Shown here: piece by piece, positions 6,714 to 14,828 of the stretch
How positions within the stretch are numbered: the stretch's first letter is position 1
Layout: each line of letters starts with the position of its first letter
Assembly: GCA_021775195.1 (NCBI GenBank)
Contig: JAJFIG010000530.1
Coordinates: forward strand, 1 to 14,828
Direction: 5' to 3'
Length of the DNA: 14,828 bases
Origin: Rhodospirillales bacterium
Lineage (GTDB): Bacteria > Pseudomonadota > Alphaproteobacteria > Rhodospirillales > 2-02-FULL-58-16
Notes under the pieces: model-generated
Database searches by the model: none
What the model saw: only the letters and a program-made list of their open reading frames with translations
What the model was told of the DNA's origin: nothing
Position numbers and translations under genes: made by a program

Positions 6714-7388
6714 TCACGGGGCCGTCCCTGCCTCCATCCCGGTATCGCCGGTCGCCACCTGCCCGAGAGGGCCCAAAAGGTCGGCGAACAACTGCACGAC
6801 CTTTCCATCGACCCAGATGGACGTAATGGTTCGTCCGGGCTTATGGCCGGGCCGGGCGTAATGGATCATCTCCCGGCCCTCGATCGCGTGTTCCGGCGAT
6901 CCGAGTTCCAGGCGGGCCACCGGATTCGCGGCATCCCGGGTCAAATGGATACCGGTCAGGTGAAGGTTGCGATGGGAGAGGCGTCGGCCGGCGCGATAGA
7001 TCTCGACGATTTTCGCAAGATCCGCCGCCAGCATGCTGAGGTCGGTCGCGCCGCCGTCCGCGGCGGTTTCAACGGTAATCTCGCCCTTTTCCGCGGTCAT
7101 GCTGATCTTTTCGTAGGGTAGCTCGGCGAGGGTCCGGAAAACGTCGACGGCACGGGACGCATTGGTCGTCCCCATGAACCCCAGGAGCAGGGCAACGCAG
7201 TGTTGCGAGGTGATTTCCGCCGCCCCGCGGCCGCCGCCGCGGCGCCCCGTGGGCAGGAACCCCGCTTCCCGAAAACGCCGACCGCGATGGGCGATATCGG
7301 CTTCGTCACCACACCACCCACCAAGCACGGTGATCAGCTTGGAAACCGTCGGTCCCCCGAATTTGCCGTTGACCACGTTCGAGACCAT
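6714..7388 (-). CDS. Conserved-looking protein of unknown function, possible N-terminal DNA-binding region
   Basis: I do not recognise this 224-residue protein. Residues about 15-75 (KLITVLGGWCGDEADIAHRGRRFREAGFLPTGRRG, then a glycine/arginine turn and ITSQHCVALLLGFM) have the helix pattern and basic residues of a winged-helix or helix-turn-helix fold, and I have a weak memory of similar N-termini in alphaproteobacterial proteins. The rest is mixed alpha/beta with a tryptophan-containing strand near the C-terminus (GRTITSIWVDGKVVQLFADLLG). There is no signal peptide or membrane segment, so it is cytosolic. Codon use is high-GC like the core genome, unlike the segment to its left. The start is uncertain: ATG at 7388 is used; ATG at 7427 would add 13 residues, and neither has a good ribosome-binding site. 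It is divergent from the deacetylase gene, with a perfect palindrome (7456-7476) between them that could be its operator. Confidence 0.6.
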   Translation of the reverse strand: MVSNVVNGKFGGPTVSKLITVLGGWCGDEADIAHRGRRFREAGFLPTGRRGGGRGAAEITSQHCVALLLGFMGTTNASRAVDVFRTLAELPYEKISMTAEKGEITVETAADGGATDLSMLAADLAKIVEIYRAGRRLSHRNLHLTGIHLTRDAANPVARLELGSPEHAIEGREMIHYARPGHKPGRTITSIWVDGKVVQLFADLLGPLGQVATGDTGMEAGTAP

Positions 7389-7455
7389 GATTGATGCCCG
7401 CGAACTTATGAAAAATATGCATAACATTGCTCCGTTTTTGGCTCTGACGCAAGAA

Positions 7456-7476
7456 GTTTTGAAAATTTTTCAAAAC
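7456..7476. promoter_or_regulatory. Perfect 21-base palindrome in a divergent promoter region
   Basis: The arm GTTTTGAAAA (7456-7465) is followed by one T and by its exact complement TTTTCAAAAC (7467-7476). It lies 68 bases upstream of the minus-strand gene's start at 7388 and 135 bases upstream of the deacetylase start. Dyad length and place suggest an operator. A hairpin in RNA would have almost no loop, so a terminator is unlikely. Confidence 0.5.
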
Positions 7477-7610
7477 AATAGGGCCAAAAGTACCGGTCCC
7501 CCCAATAAGCGCCGAATAGCGGCGAACCATGGGTTTCCCGGCATTGACGGTCGCGGAAGGCTGTGGGATAGGGTTCACGTCACGCCTTCTTTTTTCGGGA
7601 TTTAGCGTCC

Positions 7611-8762
7611 ATGAAACGCCGCGAGGCTGCAGATCGGGACCACCGCCCCATGCCAAGGACCGGGCAACGGCGGGTCAGGCCCCGCCCGGGCCGACAGATC
7701 CTCTATGTCTTGATCACCCTTACGGCCATTTTCGGCGGATATTACGCGGCCCCGTTCATCGGTGAATGGCTGCCGTCCGGGGCCGGGGAGTCTTCACCCC
7801 CATCCGGTACCACGGGAGAGGACAAGACCGGCACCAGGAAGCCGTGGTATCGCTCGCAACCGCTGGCGCCGTCCATGATCAAGGCCCCGGATGCGCCGAT
7901 TTTTCCCGAGGCCGCGGTGGAGGCCGGCGAAGGCCCGGTTCGGCCCTACGAGGAAGCCTTGCCCCAGGAGATATACGAACATCCCGCCTCTCCGGTGGTC
8001 TCGGCACCGGCGGTGGCGGAAACCGCCCCCCGGGACCTGCCGACCTGGCGCCAGCATGCCGCCGCCATTCCGGCGAGCCGGAACCGGCCCCTTATCGCCC
8101 TGGTAATCGATGACATGGGGGTCGACAGAGCCCATTCGGCCCAGGTTATCGGCCTCGGGGGACCGCTGACCCTGTCCTTTCTCGCCTATGCCGGCGACCT
8201 GGACCGCCAGACGGCGGCGGCCAAGGCGGCCGGCCACGAACTGCTGCTGCACCTGGCCATGGAACCGGGCAACGCCAAACTTGATCCCGGCCCCAACGTC
8301 TTGCTCGGCGGCCTTGAACCCGCCGAACTGCGCCGCCGCCTGAGTTGGGGATTGTCTCGGTTCCGGAACTACGTCGGCATCAACAACCACATGGGTAGTA
8401 AGTTCACCGCCGATCCCCAGGGAATGACCGTCGTCATGGAGGAATTGAAGCGCCGCGGCCTCCTGTTCCTCGATTCCAGGACCACCAGCAAGACCGTCGG
8501 GGCATCCCTTGCCGCCCGCATGGGCATACCCTATGCCGAGCGCAACATATTTCTCGACAACGTCAATGATGTGAAGGCCGTCGACGCCCGCTTGTCGGAC
8601 CTGGAAAAGCTGGCGCAACGGCGGGGTTATGCCATCGCCATCGGCCACCCACGCAAGGCGACGCTGGAGGCCCTGTCACGATGGCTGCCCGACCTCGACC
8701 GCCGTGGGTTTACCCTTGTTCCTCTGACCGCCGTCGTGCGCATCGGGGACGGCGAGGGATGA
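7611..8762 (+). CDS. Divergent polysaccharide deacetylase family protein (YibQ/COG2861 type)
   Basis: This is a 383-residue protein anchored by one N-terminal membrane helix (residues about 29-47 after an arginine-rich cytosolic start), then an acidic, proline-rich linker (about 50-150) and a periplasmic NodB-like domain. The family motifs are IDDMG (166-170), HLAMEP (214-219), NNHMGS (258-263), DSRTT (288-292) and AIAIGHP near the end. The family is predicted to act on cell-envelope polysaccharide, but the real substrate is not settled. In many Proteobacteria it follows a carboxy-terminal protease (ctpA) or an envelope peptidase; here it stands alone between an unknown divergent gene and copZ. 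The ATG at 7611 has only a weak GGGA upstream; the in-frame ATG at 7650 would keep the membrane helix and is a possible alternative. Confidence 0.87.
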   Translation: MKRREAADRDHRPMPRTGQRRVRPRPGRQILYVLITLTAIFGGYYAAPFIGEWLPSGAGESSPPSGTTGEDKTGTRKPWYRSQPLAPSMIKAPDAPIFPEAAVEAGEGPVRPYEEALPQEIYEHPASPVVSAPAVAETAPRDLPTWRQHAAAIPASRNRPLIALVIDDMGVDRAHSAQVIGLGGPLTLSFLAYAGDLDRQTAAAKAAGHELLLHLAMEPGNAKLDPGPNVLLGGLEPAELRRRLSWGLSRFRNYVGINNHMGSKFTADPQGMTVVMEELKRRGLLFLDSRTTSKTVGASLAARMGIPYAERNIFLDNVNDVKAVDARLSDLEKLAQRRGYAIAIGHPRKATLEALSRWLPDLDRRGFTLVPLTAVVRIGDGEG

Positions 8763-8795
8763 GGGAGGCGGACCTGTTGAAGGACGGCGGCAAAT

Positions 8796-8811
8796 AATCT
8801 ACTAGTAGATT
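8796..8811. promoter_or_regulatory. Perfect 16-base palindrome upstream of copZ, putative operator
   Basis: AATCTACTAGTAGATT is a perfect dyad ending 33 bases before the copZ start. A possible promoter is TTGAAG (8777-8782) with TACTAG (8800-8805) at 17-base spacing, so the palindrome would cover the -10. It does not look like a CueR/MerR operator (no ACCTT...AAGGT arms) and may be bound by another repressor. Confidence 0.5.
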
Positions 8812-8844
8812 GATTGTCTGAAAACCGGCTTAGGAGGGAACACC

Positions 8845-9048
8845 ATGGCGACAACTTATGGCGTCGGAGGCATGACCTGCCAGGGATGCGTCAACGCCGT
8901 CACCAACGCCATCAAACTGGCGGCGCCGCAGGCCACCGTGGATGTCGACCTGGATGGCGGCAAGGTGACCGTCGAGGGGCTCGACGACCCGGCCGTCGTC
9001 GCCCAGGCGGTCACCGACGCGGGGTTCGATTTCACCGGCGCCCTCTGA
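8845..9048 (+). CDS. copZ: Copper chaperone, heavy-metal-associated (HMA) domain protein
   Basis: This 67-residue cytosolic protein is a single ferredoxin-like HMA domain that binds Cu(I) and hands it to the copper ATPase. The ligands are C12 and C15 in GGMTCQGC, followed by the usual helix and the second half VTDAGFDFT near the C-terminus. The ribosome-binding site AGGAGGGA sits just upstream of the ATG at 8845 and is near-perfect, so it should be well translated. The gene is convergent with trpE, with only 24 bases between the stops. It lies about 6.4 kb from cueR and copA rather than beside them, and is preceded by its own palindrome. A mercury-binding MerP-like role is less likely because there is no signal peptide and no mer gene. 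Confidence 0.9.
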   Translation: MATTYGVGGMTCQGCVNAVTNAIKLAAPQATVDVDLDGGKVTVEGLDDPAVVAQAVTDAGFDFTGAL

Positions 9049-9072
9049 GGCCGCCGCCCGGGGCCCGAAACC

Positions 9073-10578
9073 TTACCCCTGGCGCGCCGCGAAGATGATC
9101 GCCTCTTCGGCGGCGCGGATCAGGGCCCGGGCCTTGTTGCAGCTTTCCTGGAATTCGGCTTCCGGATCGCTGTCGGCGACGATCCCGCCGCCAGCCTGGA
9201 CGTACATGGTTCCATCCGTAACCACCGACGTGCGCAGGGCAATGCAGGTATCCATTTCCCCGTTGGCGCCGAAATAGCCGATGCAGCCGGCATAGACGCC
9301 GCGGCGCTCCGATTCCAGCTCGTCGATGATCTCCATGGCCCGCACCTTCGGCGCCCCGGACACTGTACCGGCCGGAAAACCGGCCAACAGGGCGCCCATG
9401 GCGTCGAAACCCGGGTCCATGTCGCCTTCGACGTTGGAAACGATGTGCATGACGTGGGAATAGCGCTCGATGACCATCTGCTCGGTAACGTGGACCGACC
9501 CCACGGTGGCGACGCGCCCGGCATCGTTGCGGCCCAGGTCCAGGAGCATCAGATGCTCGGCCAGTTCCTTGGGATCGGACAGCAGGTCCTCGGCAAGGGC
9601 CTCGTCTTCCTCCCGCGTCGCGCCCCGGGGCCGGGTTCCGGCGATCGGGCGGATGATCACCTTGCCGTCGCGCACGCGAACCAGGATTTCCGGGCTCGAT
9701 CCCACGACCGCGAAGCCGCCGAAATCGAGAAAGAACAGAAACGGTGACGGATTGAGCCGCCTGAGCGCCCGGTAGAGCGAGAACGGCGGCAGATCGAACG
9801 GCACCGCGAAACGCTGAGACAGGACGACCTGGAAGACGTCGCCGGCGAGGATGTATTCCTTTCCCCGCTCGACCATGGCGTGGAACTGCTCACGGGTCAT
9901 GTTGGACCGGGTTTCGGGCGCCACCCCGGACCCGGCGCCGGATTCGTGCCGGTGGGGCAGGCTACGCTCGAAATCGTCCACCACATTGGTCAGCCGTTCC
10001 CGTGCCTTTTCGTAGGCTGCGTCGGCGTCGAGGCCGGAATCGGACCAAACCGGGGTGATCACCGTGACCGAGTCCTCGATGGTGTCGAAGACCGCCATCA
10101 CCGTTGGGCGCACGAACACGCCGTCCGGCAGGCCAAGCACGTCCGGGTTTTCATCGGGAAGACGCTCCACCAGGCGGACCATGTCGTAGGACATGTAGCC
10201 GACCAGGCCCGCCGCCATGGGCGGCATGCCCGGGGGCAGGTCGATGCGGGACTCGGCAACGATTTCGCGCAGTGAATCGACGGCGCCCGCGCTACAGGGC
10301 TCGAAAACGTCGGCATCGACACGGGCCCGCCGGTTGACCTCCGCCCGGTCGCCGAAACAGCGCCAGATAAGGTCTGGTTTCAGGCCGATGAACGAGTACC
10401 GGCCGCGGATAGCGCCGCCCTCCACCGATTCCAGGAGGAAGCTGTAGGGCTGTCCGCCGGCCAGCTTGAGCATCGCCGAAACCGGCGTTTCCAGGTCCGA
10501 CACCAGGGTCGTCCAAACCACCTGGGGACGCGACGGATAGACCTCCCTGAAGTCCGAAATTTCGGGAAGCGTCTTCAT
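9073..10578 (-). CDS. trpE: Anthranilate synthase component I
   Basis: This enzyme converts chorismate to anthranilate, the first committed step of tryptophan synthesis, using ammonia delivered by the TrpG glutaminase. It is 501 residues, a normal length. The feedback-binding motif LLES is at 48-51. The chorismate-binding domain carries GTRPRG (314-319), LDLGRND (346-352), FPAGTVSGAPK (401-411) and QAGGGIVADSDPE (461-473). The ordinary length and absence of a glutaminase domain show that this is the unfused form, so a separate trpG must exist elsewhere. The ATG at 10578 lies 9 bases after the ppiD stop, so trpE is read from the ppiD transcript and no tryptophan attenuator is seen in front of it. 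It could in principle be a pabB-type aminodeoxychorismate synthase, but the LLES motif and length favour TrpE. Confidence 0.94.
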   Translation of the reverse strand: MKTLPEISDFREVYPSRPQVVWTTLVSDLETPVSAMLKLAGGQPYSFLLESVEGGAIRGRYSFIGLKPDLIWRCFGDRAEVNRRARVDADVFEPCSAGAVDSLREIVAESRIDLPPGMPPMAAGLVGYMSYDMVRLVERLPDENPDVLGLPDGVFVRPTVMAVFDTIEDSVTVITPVWSDSGLDADAAYEKARERLTNVVDDFERSLPHRHESGAGSGVAPETRSNMTREQFHAMVERGKEYILAGDVFQVVLSQRFAVPFDLPPFSLYRALRRLNPSPFLFFLDFGGFAVVGSSPEILVRVRDGKVIIRPIAGTRPRGATREEDEALAEDLLSDPKELAEHLMLLDLGRNDAGRVATVGSVHVTEQMVIERYSHVMHIVSNVEGDMDPGFDAMGALLAGFPAGTVSGAPKVRAMEIIDELESERRGVYAGCIGYFGANGEMDTCIALRTSVVTDGTMYVQAGGGIVADSDPEAEFQESCNKARALIRAAEEAIIFAARQG

Positions 10579-10587
10579 CTGGGTGTA

Positions 10588-12471
10588 TCAGAAAAGCTGG
10601 TCGACGGCTTGCTGGTTGACGATGACCGGGAATCGGTCGCGCAGCGCGGCACCCAGCTGGATCACCAGATCGTTGCGCAGGGAATTGGCGATTTCGTCGC
10701 TAAGTTCGCCAAATCCCTGCTTGTCGGCCGCCATGTCCGCCGGCCGGACCTCGACCAGACGGGCGACGTGGTAGCCGTTGACGCCCCGGGCCATGACCGC
10801 CTCGCCCAGGCGCACATCGTAAAGCTTGCCGACCAGCGCCTGCGGCAATCCCTGGGCGCCCTCGTCGGGCCGCCGCAGGAATGGGGCGGTGGTTGTAACC
10901 TCGAGACCGGCGCCGGCGGCAACGGCGCTGAATTCGGTCCCCACCTTGACCTTCTCAAGCAGGCCCTCGGCGGCTTTTCCCGCAGCCTCGGCCTGTTTTT
11001 CCGCTTTCCAGTTGGCGGTGACCTCTATGCGGACCGTATCCAGCGGACGCAGGGCAGGGGCCGTCACCCCGTCGACCCTGAGCACGAAATAGCCGTCCGT
11101 GCCCGCCTCGGTCAATGAACTGTCATTGTTCTCAGCCACGTCGAAGGCGGTGGACAGGAACTGGTCGCCTTCCGGCAGGCCGCTGATCAGTTTACCGGCG
11201 GCGTCCCGGCCACGCCGGTCGACGGCGGGGAACTTCAGGAGCTTGAGGTTCAGCGCCGAGGCACCTTCCTCCAGGGTGGCGCCGCCACCGAGCTGGTCCT
11301 CGAGGCGATTGGCGAGCTCGAACAGGTCTTCGGTCGCCTTCTCGCTGGCGGCAATCTCGATCAACTGCCCGCGAACTTCGTCCAGGGTCTGCTCCCGTGG
11401 CGCCTCGATGTCCAGAACCTTCAGGATATGCCAGCCGAGAGGGCTTTCAACCGGTTCGCTGAAGCCATCCTTCGACAACCCGAACACCGCGTCCGCCAAT
11501 TCGGGAAGAAGGTGCTCGCGCTGCACCAGGCCCAGGTCCAGGGTCGCCTCGTCGGCGCCGGCGATATCCTTGGCGACCTCGGCAAAGGAACCCCCGTCGA
11601 CCAACGCCTGATGCGCCTTTTTGACGGCGGCTTCATCGGGCAGGACCATCTGCCTGACCCGCCTCTGCTCGGGCTTGTTGAATTCATCGCTGCGTTCGTC
11701 GAACAATGCCGCGATCATCTCGTCCGAGACGGCGACGTCCTTGATAAGGTCCTCGGCCTTGAGGCTGACGACGGTGAGCGCCCTGTATTCCGGCGCCGTA
11801 AAGCGATCCGCATGCTCCTTGTGAAACGTGACCAGCGCCGCGTCATCGGGTTCCGCTATCGCCGTCATGTCCCGGTCGGCGATAAGGATCGTGTCGGCAA
11901 CCCGTTGCTCCTGGCGATAGGCATAAACGGACTCCACGAGCGACCGCGGAGCCGTCACACCTTTTTCAATACTGGAGACGTAGACGGCGCGGCCCAGATC
12001 GCCTCGCAATTGGGCGATATACCCACCCTCGGTCCACCCGTTGTTCTGCATAACTTGTTGGAACCGCTGCCGGTCAAAGGCGCCCAGCATGTTGAAGAAC
12101 GCCCGGTTTTCCCGGATTCTCTTCAGCACCAGTTCATCGCTGATCGCCACGCCCAGATCATCCGCGGCAAGATCGAACAGGGCACGGCTGATCATGCCGT
12201 CGAGCACCGAGTTGACCAGCCCCATGGAGCGCGCCTGTTCCTGGTCGAAACCGGGTCCGAAAACTTGCCGAAGACGGCTCATTTCCCGCTGGAAATCACG
12301 ACTGAGGTCCTGGGGCTGGAGTTCGATGGTACCGATCTTGGCCACCGATGTGCCCCCGATACCGCCGCGAATGGTATCGCCAACGCCCCAGACGCCGAAA
12401 CTCAGGATGAGCAGGCCCAGCAACAACTTCACCACGAAGGAGGCGGAACGCTTGCGGATGGCTTCCAGCAT
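10588..12471 (-). CDS. ppiD: Membrane-anchored peptidyl-prolyl isomerase/chaperone, PpiD/SurA-like
   Basis: This 627-residue periplasmic folding factor is tethered to the inner membrane. Residues 1-11 are cytosolic and basic, 12-31 a membrane helix (VVKLLLGLLILSFGVWGVG), followed by a SurA/PpiD-type helical chaperone domain (about 40-240), one parvulin domain (about 268-355, RRVRQMVLP ... GSFAEVAKDIAG ... SPLGWHILKVLDI) and a long C-terminal region with a second degenerate parvulin-like part. The family helps newly exported proteins fold as they leave the Sec translocon. The ATG at 12471 has only a weak upstream GAG. It is first in a two-gene unit with trpE, and is divergent from tpiA across a 225-base region. 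The opposite strand carries a long open frame that is only a codon-bias shadow. Confidence 0.92.
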   Translation of the reverse strand: MLEAIRKRSASFVVKLLLGLLILSFGVWGVGDTIRGGIGGTSVAKIGTIELQPQDLSRDFQREMSRLRQVFGPGFDQEQARSMGLVNSVLDGMISRALFDLAADDLGVAISDELVLKRIRENRAFFNMLGAFDRQRFQQVMQNNGWTEGGYIAQLRGDLGRAVYVSSIEKGVTAPRSLVESVYAYRQEQRVADTILIADRDMTAIAEPDDAALVTFHKEHADRFTAPEYRALTVVSLKAEDLIKDVAVSDEMIAALFDERSDEFNKPEQRRVRQMVLPDEAAVKKAHQALVDGGSFAEVAKDIAGADEATLDLGLVQREHLLPELADAVFGLSKDGFSEPVESPLGWHILKVLDIEAPREQTLDEVRGQLIEIAASEKATEDLFELANRLEDQLGGGATLEEGASALNLKLLKFPAVDRRGRDAAGKLISGLPEGDQFLSTAFDVAENNDSSLTEAGTDGYFVLRVDGVTAPALRPLDTVRIEVTANWKAEKQAEAAGKAAEGLLEKVKVGTEFSAVAAGAGLEVTTTAPFLRRPDEGAQGLPQALVGKLYDVRLGEAVMARGVNGYHVARLVEVRPADMAADKQGFGELSDEIANSLRNDLVIQLGAALRDRFPVIVNQQAVDQLF

Positions 12472-12696
12472 TGAATCACTCTACGGCATTGTTCGCGGAT
12501 AATAACGGACGCCCCGAATCCCGGGACGAAGAGCGCCGCATCATAAGTGCCCGCCATTTGCCCCGCAACCGTCGAATCTGTGGGGACCCTCGATCCCGCG
12601 GGACGCCGGACGCTGCCCACGCCGCCAAATCGCACCTTGGTGAGCGCTTTCGCTCTGTGCTAAACAAACCCACACACTAAATACAGGAATACCGTC
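12472..12696. promoter_or_regulatory. Divergent promoter region between ppiD and tpiA
   Basis: The 225 bases hold the control regions of both divergent genes. For tpiA, TTGGTG (12637-12642) and TAAACA (12661-12666) with an 18-base spacer form a plausible promoter; AGGAA (12684-12688) is the ribosome-binding site. No promoter for ppiD stands out by eye. Confidence 0.35.
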
Positions 12697-13461
12697 ATGA
12701 CCCCATCCCGCCGGCCACTGATCGCCGGCAACTGGAAAATGAACGGGATGCGGGAGGACGGCCAGGCGTTAGCCACAGAACTGGCTGGGCGCCTGCGCCA
12801 AGAAGCAGCGCCCGCCTTCGACGTCCTTCTTTGCCCGCCGTTCACCCTGATCGCCAGCGTTGGCGCCGCCATCGCCGGTTCCGGCCTGCACCTGGGCGGG
12901 CAGGCCTGCCACGCCAAGGGAAAGGGCGCCCATACCGGTGACGTCAGCGCCGCCATGCTGGCCGACCTCGGCTGCGCCTTCGTCCTCGCCGGCCATTCCG
13001 AGCGCCGTACCGATCACGGCGAGACCAATGCCGAGGTCAAGGCCAAAGCCGGGGCTGCACTGGCCGCCGGGTTGACCGCGGTCGTCTGTATCGGCGAGAC
13101 CGAGGCCGAACGAAAAGCCGGCAAGACCCTGCATGTCAACGGAACCCAACTGGCCGAGTCCCTTCCCGCCGGCGCCACCGCCGCCAACACCGTGATCGCC
13201 TACGAGCCCGTCTGGGCCATCGGCACCGGCCTGACGCCGACCCTGGAGGAGGCCCAGGAGGTCCATGCCCTGATCCGCGCCGAACTGTTCGGGCGCCTGG
13301 GGCCGGACGAGGCCGAGAACCTGCGGATTCTCTATGGCGGTTCGATGAAACCCGGCAATGCCTCGGAATTGCTTGCTTTGCCCGATGTCGACGGCGGCCT
13401 AATCGGGGGCGCCAGCCTCGATGCCGACGATTTTTGGGCGATTGCCCAAAGTTGCCCCTAG
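12697..13461 (+). CDS. tpiA: Triosephosphate isomerase
   Basis: This enzyme interconverts dihydroxyacetone phosphate and glyceraldehyde 3-phosphate in central carbon metabolism; it is a cytosolic dimer. It is 254 residues, normal for the family. The active-site residues are N12 and K14 (GNWKMN), the electrophile H100 (AGHSERR) and the base E170 (AYEPVWAIGTG, which includes the mobile loop). The phosphate-binding motifs LYGGS and GLIGGAS are present near the C-terminus. The ATG at 12697 follows an AGGAA site 8 bases upstream. secG follows after 77 bases in the same direction, and the order tpiA-secG-pyrG is a familiar one in alphaproteobacteria. Confidence 0.97.
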   Translation: MTPSRRPLIAGNWKMNGMREDGQALATELAGRLRQEAAPAFDVLLCPPFTLIASVGAAIAGSGLHLGGQACHAKGKGAHTGDVSAAMLADLGCAFVLAGHSERRTDHGETNAEVKAKAGAALAAGLTAVVCIGETEAERKAGKTLHVNGTQLAESLPAGATAANTVIAYEPVWAIGTGLTPTLEEAQEVHALIRAELFGRLGPDEAENLRILYGGSMKPGNASELLALPDVDGGLIGGASLDADDFWAIAQSCP

Positions 13462-13538
13462 CCATATCGCCCGCCAGGGACTAAATAAGCCGAGCATTCG
13501 TTTGACTAATCCCAATTTTGCCCGCGAGACCGACATTC

Positions 13539-13862
13539 ATGACCACTGTTATCCTCGTCATCCATTTGATGATCGCGATCGCGCTTGTCGGCCTGGTCCT
13601 GATTCAGCGCAGTGAAGGCGGCGCCCTCGGCATGGGCGGCGGCGGCGGCGGCGGCATGGGCGGCTTCATGACCGGCCGCTCGGCGGCCAACCTCCTGACC
13701 CGCGCCACGGCCATCCTCGCGGCCTGTTTCTTTGTTACCAGCCTGACACTCGCCATTCTCGCAAGCGGAAACCGGGAGACCCGTTCCATCCTTGACGCCC
13801 CGGCGCCGACGGCCGGGGAACCGGCCAAACCGTCGGAACCCAGCGCCCCCCTGGCCAAGTAA
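13539..13862 (+). CDS. secG: Preprotein translocase subunit SecG
   Basis: This small inner-membrane subunit of the SecYEG channel promotes protein export. The protein is 107 residues with two membrane helices (about 3-22 and 53-74) joined by a cytosolic loop with a run of seven glycines (residues 33-39) and the family LIQRSEGGALGMGGGG and TGRSAANLLTRAT motifs. The tail is proline- and alanine-rich. The start is the ATG at 13539; a TTG at 13518 in the same frame would add seven residues with no family support. It lies between tpiA and pyrG, and a terminator follows 39 bases after the stop. Confidence 0.94.
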   Translation: MTTVILVIHLMIAIALVGLVLIQRSEGGALGMGGGGGGGMGGFMTGRSAANLLTRATAILAACFFVTSLTLAILASGNRETRSILDAPAPTAGEPAKPSEPSAPLAK

Positions 13863-13891
13863 GGGGCGGCACCCGGACTGGCAACGAATGA

Positions 13892-14828
<937 letters not shown>

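Noticed and set aside
7794..8648. Minus-strand open frame opposite the YibQ-type deacetylase
   Set aside because: The sense strand carries all five family motifs in order; the antisense product is unlike any family I know.
11428..12474. Plus-strand open frame (348 codons) opposite ppiD
   Set aside because: There is no ribosome-binding site or domain. It follows the codon bias of ppiD, whose membrane helix and parvulin domain are clear.

Overview
The window reads as a high-GC alphaproteobacterial chromosome, most likely from the order Rhodospirillales. The evidence is the synteny of tpiA-secG-pyrG opposite a ppiD-trpE pair, the GC- and GCC/GGC-rich codon use (1681-1740 is 45/60 G+C), and the presence of a PEP-CTERM protein. 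No species can be named from the sequence alone.

Layout. Positions 1-2422 (+) hold the 3' part of a copper-exporting P1B ATPase (copA, cut by the window edge) and a CueR-type MerR regulator 20 bases behind it. Positions about 2423-6700 form a lower-GC segment (3601-3660 is 22/60 G+C; 5761-5820 is 32/60). On the minus strand it contains a secreted PEP-CTERM protein with a strong candidate sigma-54 promoter and three upstream inverted-repeat sites, then a sensor histidine kinase with a solute-binding-protein sensor domain, followed by a stand-alone receiver-domain regulator. Two diverged 77-base copies of one repeat (2511-2587 and 4027-4103, same orientation) bracket the PEP-CTERM gene and its control region. 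Positions 6714-7388 (-) encode an unrecognised protein with a possible DNA-binding N-terminus. It is divergent from a YibQ-type divergent polysaccharide deacetylase (7611-8762, +), with a perfect operator-like palindrome between them. A small copper chaperone (copZ, 8845-9048, +) follows, with its own palindrome upstream. Positions 9073-12471 (-) are a ppiD-like periplasmic folding factor followed by trpE. Positions 12697-14828 (+) are tpiA, secG and the start of pyrG, with a clear Rho-independent terminator between secG and pyrG.

How the genes work together. copA, cueR and copZ make up a copper-export module: CueR senses Cu(I), CopZ carries it and CopA pumps it out. The chaperone lies about 6.4 kb from the pump. 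tpiA, secG, pyrG, ppiD and trpE are housekeeping genes. The most interesting part is the PEP-CTERM locus. The sequence supports a sigma-54/enhancer-binding-protein switch made of three near-identical sites (arms AAAGTGT / ACACTTT, 11-base centre) at about -99, -213 and -322 from a near-consensus -24/-12 element. Neither the exosortase nor the activator is in the window, so the target gene is a satellite of a system encoded elsewhere.
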